A DNA stretch of 64,000 nucleotides. Origin: Diplonema papillatum. Lineage: Eukaryota; Euglenozoa; Diplonemea; Diplonemida; Diplonemidae. The translations under genes were made by a program, and so were the position numbers. Position 1 is the stretch's first letter. Every line of letters begins with the position of its first letter. Shown here one piece after another: positions 1 through 10,345 of this stretch. The notes beneath the pieces are model-generated. The model was not told the DNA's origin and searched no databases. It worked only from the letters and a program-made list of their open reading frames with translations. The stretch lies in the NCBI GenBank assembly GCA_030068145.1, contig JAPJBO010000115.1:306912-370911 (forward strand), read 5' to 3'.

Positions 1-4
1 CGCC

Positions 5-75
5 GACACTCAGGTTCCACGTTGACACGATGATCCGCTTAATGTGTCCGCGGCTTAAAGGACCGAAACACAAGC
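5..75 (+). repeat. Dispersed repeat family B, copy 1
   Basis: The block carries the signature ACTCAGGTTCC, then TGTGTCCG and GGCTTAAAGGACCGAAACAC. It recurs at 15531-15600, 15680-15749 and 63857-63927. The 51164-51227 segment matches only the downstream extension of the last copy. This copy is the most diverged. No coding potential is shared between copies, so this is a non-coding dispersed repeat. Confidence 0.7.
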
Positions 76-2065
76 GGTTGGACACAGTTGAGCACCTTCC
101 ATTTACAAAGCACGCGCGTTTCCCCAGTCCACAGAGCTTTAGGCTCAACTTCGATGGAAACGGCAGGTACCTCAATTTCAACCGCACCCAAACCAGCGGA
201 AGAACAAGCAAAACAATTTCTCTGTTTACGCCCGCGACGTGTCTGCCGGGAATGTGGTGGTCTCGCCCCGCTCGTATTCCCCTGGGTCATGGGGAAAAAG
301 ATTTTAACCACAATGGCCACAATGTAGTGTGGGTAAATGTTGTGGCTATTCTGACCACATTGTGGGAAAGGTGTGGGTGCACAGGACTGACCCCGCTGCT
401 CCGTGGGGATCAAAGTATGTACTGAGGAGTTTGTGTACGTTACTTTCGCTCTATTACAAACTGGGCTGGACTGCGAGCTTGAAAAAAGAAAGATGTAGCG
501 GCTCAGGGTGAAAGTCGCGTGGATAAGGTTAAAATTCCCTAGCTTTTAAGAACAACCATCCCCCCCACCAATCTGAAGAACTCCCTTAAACGTCGTTGGG
601 GTACAACCAATTCGGTTGTACGACGGAGGCCGAATTAACTTACCCAGCCTCAGAAACGTGTCGGTTACCTTCACTTGGGTTTTCAGTGCTGCGGGATGCC
701 CTACAAATGAAATTGTGCAGGCTAAAGACGTAGACTGCTTGTTTTGGTGGTTGATCCGAATTCCGAACGATCCGAATTTCGAACCTGAAAATGAAACAAG
801 GTAGAGTCGCGTGGCGACCTGAAACTCAAAAGCGACTTTTCAGTCTTGCGGCTCGCTCGCGTCCCTGTCCTAAAATAAGCGGGGGAAACGATTAACCGAC
901 GCCCGCAAAAACCTTTCTTTTTTAAAAACAAGTACAGCAACACGTACTGCCACTGCAGCAGATACGATACGCACACTAACATACCATACCTTAAAGGAAC
1001 CTTTCCGACAATGGTCACCCGGAGACTTTGGATCCCTAAGCGAACTTGCACTCTAAAAAAAAGACGAAGCGCCTGTTTCGCTTTAGGATCTCCCACACAA
1101 GCGTTCAGGACGGGATGATTTTCGCGAAGAGCTGGGGACTCAGCAATTTTTTTTATTATAGTACATCTGTACTGACGGGAACATTTCCGGAACAACGGTT
1201 GCACATGAAAGAGAAAACGAAGCCAACGAAAAAGTGCTAATACAGGAAACCCCCCCCAGAGAGGTTTATACCCCGCACGCGCGGAGAACAAGAAACCTTT
1301 GCCTTATCATTTTCGTCGCCTTCGGTCAGTTGGTGCTGGTCGTCCGTTGTTCGGTCGTTCCCTGCCTGAGGTACGGCACGCTCTCTCGCCTGCTTTCTGC
1401 CGTCTTGCCTGTCTCGTACCTCCGCAGCTGCCGGGGTTGTTGGTACCCGCATTTTGGAGTGCATCGAAACCCTTGCAGAGCTCAAACAGCGGCTTGGTCA
1501 GCCACAGTTTGAAAGGATGCGGAACCAAAGGTAGCAGTCTGCTCAGGCCACATCTTAAGCCATCCGACAGCACCTTCTAGGCGAGGGTAAACCGGTTGTA
1601 CTTGATGGGAGGGGAACCCGCCCGTCCGAATCCGCTTGTTGCCGACTTCTGTTCCGATGGCACAGCCGAGCGGGTTGAGCGTGGGAGCTTCTGTCCCTCG
1701 TTCTGATTCGATGGAGATGCTTGGAGAATCTCTTTCCGTTTTCCACCGCTACGGAAGGGGCCTCAAACCGACAAAATATACACGATACAGAAGCCCTTGC
1801 GAGGGACCGCAAAGAGCGGGACAAACCCCCACGAGCACCAGACGATCATGAAACGTGGCAAAATCCACCGCGAAGCCTGAAATCTCCACGACCAAGGGTG
1901 CCGGAGACAAAAATAAAAACCCGGACCCCCGGTACACACCCGGCACAAACCCGGAAAAACTCCAAGGTGGATCACACCAAAAAGAAAAAAACGAACTGCG
2001 AAAAAAAAAGAATCAGCTGCCTTCAGGTCGCCTCGTCTGACGCTTGCTGTCGTTGTAGCCGGGGT
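76..2065. other. Intergenic DNA, no recognisable gene
   Basis: No ORF here has recognisable domains. Pieces of dispersed families are present: family F (CAGGCTAAAGACGTAG, about 690-780), family D (GGTCACCCGGAG followed by ACTCTAAAAA, about 1010-1065) and family H (ACGAAGCCAACGAAAAAG, about 1190-1272, also at 59545-59625). The longest open frame, on the minus strand at 722-1291, crosses families F, D and H and is read as spurious. Confidence 0.6.
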
Positions 2066-2292
2066 AAAAAATACTCGAGGGACTGCCTTGTGCTTATTTC
2101 GACGGAGGCTAGAGGGGGAGAAAACAATACAACTACAAAGTGGGTCTTTTTTGTTGAACGCTTACGCCCGCCACTAAACCCAGAATTACCTGTGTTTTGT
2201 GTGGGCTACAGCACATTTACCTCCTTTGATCTTTCGCAGGCAGTCTCCCTCAAGCATTTCCTACAAAGCAGGTGCCTATGCAAAAACAAAGA
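2066..2292 (+). repeat. Dispersed repeat family A, copy 1 (full length)
   Basis: The unit is about 225 bp. It begins AAATACTCGAGG, has an internal GAAAACAATACAACTACAAA and AACGCTTACGCC, and ends TTTCCTACAAAGCAGGTGC followed by an A-rich tail. The first bases and the reverse complement of the 3' part both read AAATACTYGAGG...GCTGCC, so the unit has imperfect terminal inverted repeats like a MITE. Other copies: 9006-9300 (-), 17048-17402 (-, tandem), 20818-21040 (+), 38530-38790 (-), 53487-53555 (-, partial), 54095-54305 (-, diverged), 56024-56252 (+). Confidence 0.85.
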
Positions 2293-2857
2293 AGCAGACC
2301 CCGCCCCGGGTGGTACACCCGCTTGTACACTGTGCTGCCGTAGTGCATTATTACTCTGCACTACCACCCTGCAGAGGACCTGACGGCGAAACCCGGGAAC
2401 CCCAACAAAAGAATAAAAGCGGTTCAACTGCCTCCTCCTGAAATATCCTCAGATTGCGTGCGAAGAACCTGGTTTATGTATCTTTACATGGCGGGTTCAA
2501 AACGCTGCCGACCCTATTTTTTTCGTACCGACGTGGTCCGCGGCGCGGGTATGTTGTTCCAATAAAAGGCGTGCTTCGGGATGAGGGTTCGGCTCTGGCA
2601 GGTTCGGGCCCAGTTTGAAGGAAGCGCGTTCGGATACCACCCGCGATCCGGAATTCTCCCGTCCCTTAAGAGTGCCAACGCTACTCTTTCTACAATGTAG
2701 TTTATTTATGATAACCAACAACATATACATCGTGTATAATCATACCTACTACCCTCATACTACCCGCCTCACAGCCTCAATGGTCAACCGGAGACCCTCA
2801 AACACCGAACCTCTAAACCACAATAACGCTATAAAAGGTGTCACGGGATAAGCCGGC

Positions 2858-3010
2858 AGCCGCTGCTTAACGGTGCATGCTGATCCGTGTGGTCGTGTAC
2901 TTAAAAGTTGTCCCCAGTGCTTAACGGCTTTGTCACGTGGGCGGTCCCTGAGATTACCCCCTTAGGTGACACCTCTTTATCTTTAGCCATACTTCAACCT
3001 TCTTGCGTGT
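2858..3010 (+). repeat. Dispersed repeat family E, copy 1
   Basis: The signature is CCGCTGCTTAACGGTGCATG, then GTGTACTT, GCTTAACGGC and TCACGTGGGCGG, ending near a CTTCAACCT motif. Related copies lie at about 13225-13320, 13860-13960, 27130-27230 and 28098-28210, with a 3' fragment at 9795-9845. It is non-coding and carries no recognisable protein. Confidence 0.65.
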
Positions 3011-3585
3011 TGGTGGCGAAGCACGTACGCTGCAGGGTAGGAGCCCACGGTCCGCTGCACCGCGCGCTCGCTCTGGACTCACTCTTTTTTGGCAAGCTCT
3101 GCTCACTCTTGCGCTTCTGTTCCCGAAGCGAACCGGTTGTTTCGCGTTCTCCTTTTATTCTGCCCTTGCTTATCGCTTCTTGGTCGCGTTTCTTATCTTC
3201 TTCCTCAGGCGTGGTGCCGGCCTCAGGGACCGCTCAGGGAGTTAGCCGTGCGACGTGTCTCTTTCTCTCTCGCTTTCTTTAGGTTTGCATTCTGTCATTT
3301 AGCCCGCTGCTCGAAGCAAGGTCGCCCGGAGAGGTCACCGCCAAGAAGAAATGTGGATGGAATACGGGGTTTGAACCACAGTAAAAACAAATGGGGAAAA
3401 CGGTCAGCAACACCGACGCGCACAAGAACGAAAAAGAGATGCAACAAGACGCAAGGTCGCACGGCGCGGGGCGGCCGGGGCTCGCACCGCGCCTACGACG
3501 TTACGACTTACGCCCGCCGCAGTAGTACGGGACAGTAGCGGGGCGACCGTATTCTCCCCGGACTGGGACTGCTAAGGCGTGCCAA

Positions 3586-3622
3586 CCCCCGCCCCTGTCC
3601 CTCCCAGAGACAGGGGCGGGGG
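3586..3622. other. Perfect 14-bp GC hairpin upstream of the flavodehydrogenase gene
   Basis: CCCCCGCCCCTGTC at 3586-3599 is exactly complementary to GACAGGGGCGGGGG at 3609-3622, with a 9-nt loop. It lies about 190 bp upstream of the gene's ATG. It may be a structured 5' element or a remnant of a palindromic insertion; no function can be read from it. Confidence 0.8.
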
Positions 3623-3695
3623 TGCCACCCCGAATCTAGCCTGGCCCACCTGACCGTGGAGGCCCACACCCTTCGACTCGTTTTGTGTGTTCTCT

Positions 3696-3753
3696 CGTTC
3701 TTTTTTAACTGCAACAAATTATTGCCTCCAGGGAAGCAGAAATCGGTTGTCGC
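3696..3753 (+). repeat. Solo, diverged copy of the retroelement inverted terminus
   Basis: The stretch from CGTTCTTTTTT through CCAGGGAAGCAGAAATCGGTTGTCGC matches, by eye at about 85 percent, the inner half of the 106-bp inverted terminal repeat at 30532-30637 and 34829-34934. No retroelement coding sequence is attached. A run of A follows it, and the dehydrogenase ATG is 61 bp downstream. It is probably a decayed solo terminus. Confidence 0.75.
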
Positions 3754-3813
3754 CAAAAAAAAAAAAAAAAAAGGAATTATCGGGCAAACACAAAAGAAAC
3801 GAAGGGCAGACCC

Positions 3814-5235
3814 ATGCTTCCCGTGGTAACCGCCGAGGAGCTCGCGGGGCATGCCACGGAAGGTTCCCTGTGGATAGCCATCCGGGGGAAGGTGTACGAC
3901 GTCACCAATTTCGGAGCCGACCACCCGGGCGGGGACGAGGTGCTGGCACGGTGCGCGGGGAAGGACGCGACGGAGGAGTTCGACTCGGTGCACTCGGCGA
4001 GGGTGCTCGAAAGCCTGCCAACCACCGTCAAGGTCGTCGGAAGCTTCGCGGGCGGAAGCGCGGCGAAGGCCGTGCAACCGAGCAGCAGCGGGGCGGGTCC
4101 TCCGGAGGCTGAGTTCGCGCTTGAGCACTGCATCAACGTCCGCGACTTCGAGCCGATCGCCGAGAAGAAGATGAAGCCCGCGGCGTGGGTCTACTACGCG
4201 ACGGCGGCGGAGGACGAAGACACCCTCCGAGAGAACGAAAACGCGTTCAAACGGCTGCTGTTCCGGCCATACGTCTTGCGCGACGTGAGCCACGTCGACA
4301 CGCGGTCGACGATCCTCGGGCACCGCGTCTCGATGCCCGTCTTCGTCTCGGCATCCGCCTTGCAGGGCCTCGCCCACCCCACCGCGGAAGTCGGCATTTG
4401 CAAAGCATGCGGCCGCGCCGGCGTCGTGCAGATGGTCGCAGGGTTCTCGACGCTGCCGCTCAAAGACATCGCGGCGGCCCGCGCCCCTGGCCAGGCGCAG
4501 TTCTTCCAGGTCTACGCGAACACGGACCGGCAGGCAACCGCGAGGGTGGTCCGGGAGGCAGAAGCGGCGGGGATGGCGGCGCTGTTCGTGACGGTCGACG
4601 CCCCCCGTCTAGGCAAGCGGGAGAAGGACATGCGCAACAAGTTCACCGGCCCGCTGTCCGCCTTGCACGCCCGGTCGAGCAGCAAGGTCATCCGGGGGGC
4701 CGGCGTGGCGCGCGCGTTGAATTCGTACATAGCCGCGGACCTGACGTGGGACGACGTCTCTTGGTTCCGGTCGATCACCAAGATGCCGATCGTGCTCAAA
4801 GGCGTCCAGCGCGGGGACGACGCCGTGCGGGCGGTGAAGGCCGGCGTCGACGGGCTGCTGCTGTCGAACCACGGCGGGCGGCAGCTGGACGGGGCTCGGT
4901 CAGGTGTCGACGTGCTGGTTGAAGTGACCGAGCACCTCCGCGCCGCGGGGCTTGACGGCAGGGTTGAACTGTACGTTGACGGCGGGATCCGGCGGGGCAA
5001 CGACATCGCCAAGTGCCTGGCGCTCGGGGCTCGAGCTGTCGGGCTCACGAGGCCGGTCGTCTTCGGGCTCGCCGCCTTCGGAGAGGACGGGGCGGCGCGG
5101 GTCCTCGAGATCCTCAACGACGAACTCCGGAACACGATGGCGCTGCTCGGGGCGCAGACCGTCGGCCAGGTATCCCGCGACATGGTCGTGGAGCGTGCGG
5201 GGAACTCGTTCGTCCCCGTCGCGTCGAAATTGTGA
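3814..5235 (+). CDS. Cytochrome b5-fused FMN-dependent alpha-hydroxyacid dehydrogenase (flavocytochrome b2-like)
   Basis: A single open frame of 473 aa starts at ATG 3814. Residues 1-80 form a cytochrome b5 domain with heme-ligand histidines H37 (in HPGG) and H60 (in DSVHS). Residues about 105-465 are an FMN-dependent hydroxyacid dehydrogenase barrel: tyrosines at 126-127, QVYAN (Y234), [10 protein letters not shown] (D262, R269), K329, the catalytic SNHGGRQLD with H353 and R356, and the flavin-phosphate loop [11 protein letters not shown]. All core catalytic residues of the L-lactate dehydrogenase (cytochrome) / glycolate oxidase family are present. The family oxidises L-2-hydroxy acids and passes electrons through heme. 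It is shorter than yeast Cyb2 because no mitochondrial presequence is visible, so the compartment is unknown, and lactate is the likely but unproven substrate. No introns are seen. The last codons lie inside a 133-bp tandem repeat. Confidence 0.93.
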   Translation: MLPVVTAEELAGHATEGSLWIAIRGKVYDVTNFGADHPGGDEVLARCAGKDATEEFDSVHSARVLESLPTTVKVVGSFAGGSAAKAVQPSSSGAGPPEAEFALEHCINVRDFEPIAEKKMKPAAWVYYATAAEDEDTLRENENAFKRLLFRPYVLRDVSHVDTRSTILGHRVSMPVFVSASALQGLAHPTAEVGICKACGRAGVVQMVAGFSTLPLKDIAAARAPGQAQFFQVYANTDRQATARVVREAEAAGMAALFVTVDAPRLGKREKDMRNKFTGPLSALHARSSSKVIRGAGVARALNSYIAADLTWDDVSWFRSITKMPIVLKGVQRGDDAVRAVKAGVDGLLLSNHGGRQLDGARSGVDVLVEVTEHLRAAGLDGRVELYVDGGIRRGNDIAKCLALGARAVGLTRPVVFGLAAFGEDGAARVLEILNDELRNTMALLGAQTVGQVSRDMVVERAGNSFVPVASKL

Positions 5236-5513
5236 CGCCGCCGCTGCCGGCGCGTGCGTGGGGAGGGAAATATGTTGCCACAGGAGTAGCTTCGTACAGC
5301 GACGTTGCTTTTTGCTCCTTAGACGTCGACTCCGTTCCTCGTTCTTCCCCGTCGCGTCGAAATTGTGACGCCGCCGCTGCCGGCGCGTGCGTGGGGAGGG
5401 AAATATGTTGCCACAGGAGTAGCTTCGTACAGCGACGTTGCTTTTTGCTCCTTAGACGTCGGCTCCGTTCCTCGTTCTTCCCCGTCGCGTCGAAATTGTG
5501 ACGCCGCCGCTTG
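5214..5513 (+). repeat. 133-bp tandem repeat spanning the stop codon of the flavodehydrogenase gene
   Basis: The segment CCCCGTCGCGTCGAAATTGTGACGCCGCCGC occurs with its TGA at 5233, 5366 and 5499, an exact 133-bp period. The first two units are complete and nearly identical; the third is cut off after the shared start. The first unit supplies the true C-terminus (VASKL stop). The later ones are downstream echoes. Each complete unit holds an LSU rRNA-like stretch. Confidence 0.92.
5280..5338 (+). other. LSU rRNA-like fragment inside the tandem repeat (second copy 5413-5471)
   Basis: The stretch AGCGACGTTGCTTTTTGCTCC followed by GACGTCGRCTC matches the conserved eukaryotic 25/28S segment AGCGACGTTGCTTTTTGATCC...GTCGGCTCTTCC, which lies upstream of the sarcin-ricin loop. 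The same rRNA segment is present antisense at 23360-23425 and supports the match. The fragment is short and diverged, so it is a relic and not a working rRNA gene. Confidence 0.65.
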
Positions 5514-6865
5514 TGGGGCTCGAAGCACGGCTGGATACCTTACCCACCTATCGCCCAGGCGTGAAAACCCGGTGGCGCCGAGTCATCGGCGCTCGCAGAT
5601 CGGTTGCAGTGCTTGCCGCTGCGGCAACAAAGATTCTCCCTCCCGCTCTGCAGTACTTCGCTCGACGTAGCCCGTATCGCCTGATTAGCCTTCGATGCAT
5701 GAAGTGTCCGCTCCTGCCGCGGTCTCTGTATCTGTCTCGGAAATGGTCAGCGCGGTGGCGATGACTATGAGAACGCAAACGGGTGGGAACTTGGTACTAT
5801 CCCCCGGCCCTGTCTTCTCCCAGGGAGCGCCGCAGTGACACGAGAGTTGTAGAATAGGTGGGAGGCCGCAACAGTGAAATACCACTACTCTTGTTATCGC
5901 TTTCTTATCCAATGATGGCAAGACGGCAGCTGCTCCCTTGTGGGGTTAGGGTCTTCGGATCACCTGCCACACCTTACTTTTGATAAGCTCTCTTTCTCTC
6001 TATCTCTCTCTTCCCTCCCTCTTGGTCCATACCGGCCCAACTAACGTACAACCACGCAAGCTGCCCAAAGGCAATTTGGTACCTCGTCTCAGTGCGGAAA
6101 AAAACTTGTCCAGAGAACCGCAAGGAAGCAGCCCCGGCCAAGCATCTTCCATTATTCCGCCTCCCCCCGCGCTCGCTGGCTTTGGTCCCAAGATTTTTGC
6201 AAGAAGGAGATTGAGCCTGACCTGCGTTTCTTTTGCGGATCTCTCTCGTTCGCCGGCTTCCTTATGCGTTGGAACTGCGTTTCGCTCCAGTTTACCCACG
6301 TTGCGAATTGGAGCAAGAGCATGCCGAACACAGTTTCATCCTCTTCAGGAGGCTTGAGGTAAGTTGTCGCCAAAGACAGAAACTTTTTTGGGATTGAATG
6401 CTTACGCCCAGCACTTAACCCAGGTTTACCGGTGGTAGTTCGTGTGGGCCTGAGCACCTTCTGCAGAATCAACTGGTGACCTCCTCGAATATTTCCCGAA
6501 GCAGGTGCTGATCAGTCCTGCGACCTCAAGTCATATGGCAGCGTGACGGGTGTTAAAGCCGCAGTCCTATCTAACCCACAACACACCGCGTTATCAGCAC
6601 CCAGCAGTTCGTTCACCAAGAAAATAAGAAACTGATACTTGACGACGGCGAAGAGCGTCATCCCGGAGCTGGAAACGAAAGGAAGTCGGATGACAACAAA
6701 CAACTCTCCAGCTCAACTCCGGCAGGGTGGGCGGCCTTCAAAACGAAGCCCTGGCAGCAATTCAACCAAGCGCCTGTGTTTCTTTTCTACTTCTTCTCTC
6801 GTATTATCTTGTTCTGCAAAGTTCAAACAAAGGTGCAGTCGAATGCAAAAACAAAAGTCGAGTCC
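5514..6865. other. Intergenic DNA, no recognisable gene
   Basis: No ORF with domain or codon-bias support was found between the tandem repeat and the first SDR gene. It contains a short CT-rich run at about 5990-6020 and nothing else that could be identified. The SDR promoter presumably lies in its last few hundred bases, but no motif could be assigned. Confidence 0.55.
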
Positions 6866-8101
6866 ATGTCGTGCATCATCAACTGCTTCCGGAGCGAGAA
6901 AAGCGTGCTGGAAGGAGCGTACCGGGGGAAGACGGTGGTGATAACCGGGGCCGGGCGGGGGATCGGACGGGAGCTCGCCATCGTGCTGGCGCGGAGCGGG
7001 GCGAAGACGCTGATCCTGGGCTCGCGGTCTGAACAGCCGCTGGCAGAAGCTGCCGGGCTCTGCAAGAAGGCAGCCACGCACCCGGAGTTCACCGTTTGTT
7101 TCCAGGCGCTCGACGTGTGCGACGGCGCTGCCGTCGAGCAATGGAAGAATGACTACGTGGCTTCCCACGCGAGCGACACACGGGTCCACTTCGTGATCTC
7201 AAACGCGGGAGCCCTCGGCGGCTGTGGTCTGCTGAACACGTCGCCTGCACTGTACACCGAACTCTTCGACACGAACTTCACCTCCATGGTCCACACGCTG
7301 CGCGCATGGCTTCCACTGGTCACAGCGGTGCCGAAGTCCGAGCAATGCGGGATCATCAACATGTCGAGCATGCTCGGCCTCTACGCATCCATGCTCGCCG
7401 GCCCGCCACTGCATCAGCCCTACGTTGCTGCAAAATACGCAGTCAGGGGGTTGACCGAGAGTTTGATCCTCGAGATGAATGCGAAGAAGTGTTGGAACAT
7501 CGGTGTTACCGGGGTGTACCCCGGGCACATCGGCACCGAAATTGCGTCGAACGCGAGGAAAGACGTGAAGAAGAAGAAGGAGGAGGAGGAAGTGCGGCGA
7601 GTCGAAGCCGCAGGCTCGCAGGCGCTGCAAGAGGGTGTGAATCCCATGGAGCTCCAGGCTTTGCGGTTCCTCAAGTACGACGTGTCGCGGGACGCGAGCA
7701 AGGCGGAGGTCGACAAGCTGTTCGCCCAGGCGTTCAACGACTTCGCGCCGATCACCGCCGAAGAGTGCGCGCGCGAGATGCTGGTCGGCGCCGCGCAGAA
7801 GCGGCGGCGCCTCGTCATCGGCTTCGACGCGAAAGTCATCGACCTCTGCACCCGCGTAGCCCCCGAGGCCTCGTACCACCCAATTGTCTACAAGAGTTTC
7901 GCGCTCTTGCTTATCATTCGCCCGTTGTACAGCCGTTTCATCCACCGCAAACGCATGGTCTTTTACCCGATGGTTTGCCTCTTGTTAGCTTTGACCGCCG
8001 CCGCTGTGAAGAAGGTGTCCCCGTTGACGTACGCCGCCGTGGCACAATTTCTCCGCAGCCTCGTTCTAAAAGTGCTTTCGGCTCTGCCCAAACGGCGGTG
8101 A
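6866..8101 (+). CDS. Short-chain dehydrogenase/reductase, membrane-anchored, paralog 1
   Basis: The protein has 411 aa. The ATG at 6866 is chosen because the paralog at 11798 starts at the same conserved MSCIINCF. It is a classical Rossmann SDR: TGAGRGIG cofactor loop at residues 27-34, acidic D83, NAG at 113-115, active-site serine at 167/168 and YVAAK (Y186, K190), so the catalytic tetrad is plausible. A Lys/Glu-rich insert follows at about 225-255. A C-terminal part with RRRLVIGFDAKVID resembles SDRs that act on lipophilic substrates. Two hydrophobic segments near the end (around FALLLIIRPLY and VCLLLALTAAA) suggest a membrane anchor, for example in the ER. Substrate unknown. The 5' coding third is almost identical to the second copy, which points to recent duplication or gene conversion. 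No introns are seen. Confidence 0.9.
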   Translation: MSCIINCFRSEKSVLEGAYRGKTVVITGAGRGIGRELAIVLARSGAKTLILGSRSEQPLAEAAGLCKKAATHPEFTVCFQALDVCDGAAVEQWKNDYVASHASDTRVHFVISNAGALGGCGLLNTSPALYTELFDTNFTSMVHTLRAWLPLVTAVPKSEQCGIINMSSMLGLYASMLAGPPLHQPYVAAKYAVRGLTESLILEMNAKKCWNIGVTGVYPGHIGTEIASNARKDVKKKKEEEEVRRVEAAGSQALQEGVNPMELQALRFLKYDVSRDASKAEVDKLFAQAFNDFAPITAEECAREMLVGAAQKRRRLVIGFDAKVIDLCTRVAPEASYHPIVYKSFALLLIIRPLYSRFIHRKRMVFYPMVCLLLALTAAAVKKVSPLTYAAVAQFLRSLVLKVLSALPKRR

Positions 8102-8548
8102 TGGTGTGATCAGTTTCAGGTTTCGCCGGGTTTGCCTGGTCCTCGCCGAAATTTTTCCTGATGATTGCCGGGTTTGTGTCGGCTTTACGGGAATCAAGAA
8201 CCAGGTGGCTGGGGGGGGGGGGGTGTCGTTGGACGCGAAGAAAACGTGCATGTAAGTAGGTTCACCCTGGATGGTTTGATTTCTCTTCGTTCTTTCTTGC
8301 AGCCACTGGTACCAGGGAAAGCCTGCTACACGGGAGCCAAGCTTCACGTGTTCGGCGGTACTGCAGAGCCACGGGCCTACGGGTCAAGTGGCTTCCCAAA
8401 CTAAAGCATCAAGGCTTGGTATGTCTGCTTTGCGCGTATATCTCTTACGCGCACAACAGCTTTGGTTTCCGGGCACATCTGCGGGCAGTCCAGGTGCAAT
8501 CGCAGGAAAACTTCTGAAACTAGGAAAGTTGACGCTACCTGATGCGAC
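8102..8548. other. Intergenic DNA, no recognisable gene
   Basis: The stretch contains a G homopolymer of about 13 bases near 8210-8223 and no other identifiable element. Confidence 0.5.
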
Positions 8549-9005
8549 TCAAGGTGGCGCCAAGTAGGCCGCTTTCTCGGAGATATATGCTTGAGAAAGA
8601 GACAGGGGCATCTTCGGTAGGCGCTGGTGGTTGGCTGCCCTCAGCCGCCTCTTCGTGTGCATGATCCACAAGGAGTTTCCACGCTGCTGACGTGAGGATG
8701 TCCTTGCGATCCAGTTGGGCTTCTTGCCGTCTGTGGTTCGAATTCCCTCCTGGAGTAGCCTCGCAAGTTGCGACAGCAGGTACAGATCGTCGGCGAACGA
8801 CTTTGGACTCACCCGAGCTCGGCTAACCAAGGCCTTCGAGAGAACAGAGAGGAGCGCGTTGATCAGAACCACTGATATTGGGCAGCCCTGGATATTTCCG
8901 TTGGTGACAGAGAACATCTCGCCTACTCCCAAGGGGTACCGGAAGCGACGCCTCAGGTGCTTGTATATGTGGCGTAAGGGTGCCAGCACACGCTCGTAGC
9001 CTTTG
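8549..9005 (-). pseudogene. Truncated non-LTR-type reverse transcriptase fragment
   Basis: On the minus strand the frame reads NGNIQGCPISVVLINALLSVL and then SPKSFADDLYLLSQ. These are RT motif B (QGxPxS) and the catalytic FADD box, in the right order and at a plausible spacing for LINE-type or related reverse transcriptases. Downstream of FADD the frame loses coherence, as expected after frameshifts. There is no endonuclease, thumb or 3' part, and the upstream side is cut by a family A repeat at 9006. It is a dead fragment from a lineage different from the tyrosine-recombinase retroelement at 30.5-34.9 kb. Confidence 0.8.
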
Positions 9006-9300
9006 TTTTTTTGTATAAGCACCTACTTTGTAGGAAATACTTGAGGAGGCTGCCAGCTGCAAAAGATCAAAGGAGGTACTTCAACGCGGAACCCTCGTCA
9101 TCTGCGGCTATGTCGTGCATGCTTCGCTCGGGATGGTACGATGCCGTCTTCGATAGATACCACTCATTCCACAAAAAAGTGTCATAAAAAACGACTTTCT
9201 ACCTGTTTCTGCCAATTTTTGCCATCTGTAGGAAATGTGCTGCAGCCCACACGAAACACAGGTGAATCTGGGTTCAGTGGCGTAAGCGTTCAACAAAAGG
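9006..9300 (-). repeat. Family A repeat, copy 2, interrupted
   Basis: The 3' end of the unit is at 9006-9080 and the middle resumes at about 9229-9300 (GTGCTGCAGCCCACACGAAACACAGG). The roughly 150 bp between them are unrelated to family A. The outer edge abuts the reverse transcriptase fragment. Confidence 0.75.
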
Positions 9301-10084
9301 CTTTTCACGCCGCAGCAGAACGACCACACCCTACCCAAACCCAAGCACCCTCTAAACGCGTTAGGGGACTTCACAAGGTTTCACAACGGAGTGACACAAC
9401 ACCCGAAACGAGTCGCACTTTTTTACTTTTCTCAACCCCCCGCCATACCCAAGCCTCTACGGTCAACCGGAGACTTTACAATACCGACCTTCTAATCCAC
9501 AAATAACGCTACAAAAAGAAGAAGGCATCTGGAGCAAGGACCGCCCAAAAAGGAGGATTTCTTTGCAAACGTTCTCGTGGATGGATTCATTTCTGCGCTG
9601 CGCACCGTTGGATTCACCTAAACTCTTCTAAACTCTTCTTCACAATCAACGATCGCAAAACGTCTCAAAATGGAGTGTCGTCGGAACGATGGCTTTATGA
9701 CAAACAACCCAAAACAAGTGCTCGCACAGAAAAAAACCTCTCCCGCATGGGAGTCCTGCCTAAACAGTAAGCTAAGATTTCCCCCCACAGAGGTGTGCCC
9801 CTGCAACAACTCCGTATTTGCTTTAGCCGTACTTCAACGCTCTTTCATCCACCTGTGTGATGCTCACAGCACCAGCTGATGCTGATGCGTCACTGCTGCT
9901 GTGTGTGCTTGAAGAGACAACAGCAGGATTCGAACCTGACACGACCGCGCCAAACGCCCTCTCAAGCCGAACTTCAGTGTCGGTGTCCGTGCTCGGACAG
10001 AAACGGGGTGGCATGCCCAATTCGGAACTCCCATTCCACGCGCCGACCGAGGATCTTACTTACATAAGCGCCAGCCCAACTCGC
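9301..10084. other. Intergenic DNA, no recognisable gene
   Basis: Only a fragment of family E (about 9795-9845) could be recognised. Short open frames on both strands at 9820-10080 show no domains. Confidence 0.5.
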
Positions 10085-10345
10085 CAAAAGCTGCCAGACA
10101 AAGAACCGAAGGGATCCCAAGTGCTGTAACTACCGAACCCGTGTTGAACGGACGTGAGGTCATGCGGGTCTACCCCTACACGACAAATCACACAAACACA
10201 ACAGGTCAAAGTCCTGAATGAGAAAACACCACACGGTGGTGTAAGCGAAGAACAAATCAGGGTGTGTTTGTATTGTATTTGCCCCTCAACCTCTACATTT
10301 CCACCCTTCCATTCGGAGTCGAAGCAGCTACGTCGAGTATTTCTG
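10085..10345 (-). repeat. Family G repeat, copy 1 (related to family A)
   Basis: About 260 bp, roughly 90 percent identical by eye to 29090-29343; shared blocks include GGGATCCCAAGTGCTGTAAC and CACACGGTGGTGTAAGCGAAG. Read on the minus strand it starts AATACTCGACGTAGCTGC, contains ATACAATACAAA and CTTCGCTTACACC, and ends with CTGGCAGC. These landmarks have the same order as in family A, so A and G look like two branches of one element superfamily. Confidence 0.8.

Noticed and set aside
1721..2383. 220-codon plus-strand frame
   Set aside because: Its second half is the translation of a family A repeat and its first half has Lys/Pro-rich low complexity. No homologous protein feature is visible.
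9921..10000. tRNA-like B box (GGTTCGAATCC) on the minus strand
   Set aside because: The T stem has only four pairs, an A-box-like stretch lies directly next to the B box, and acceptor ends do not pair. It is at most a degraded tRNA relic.
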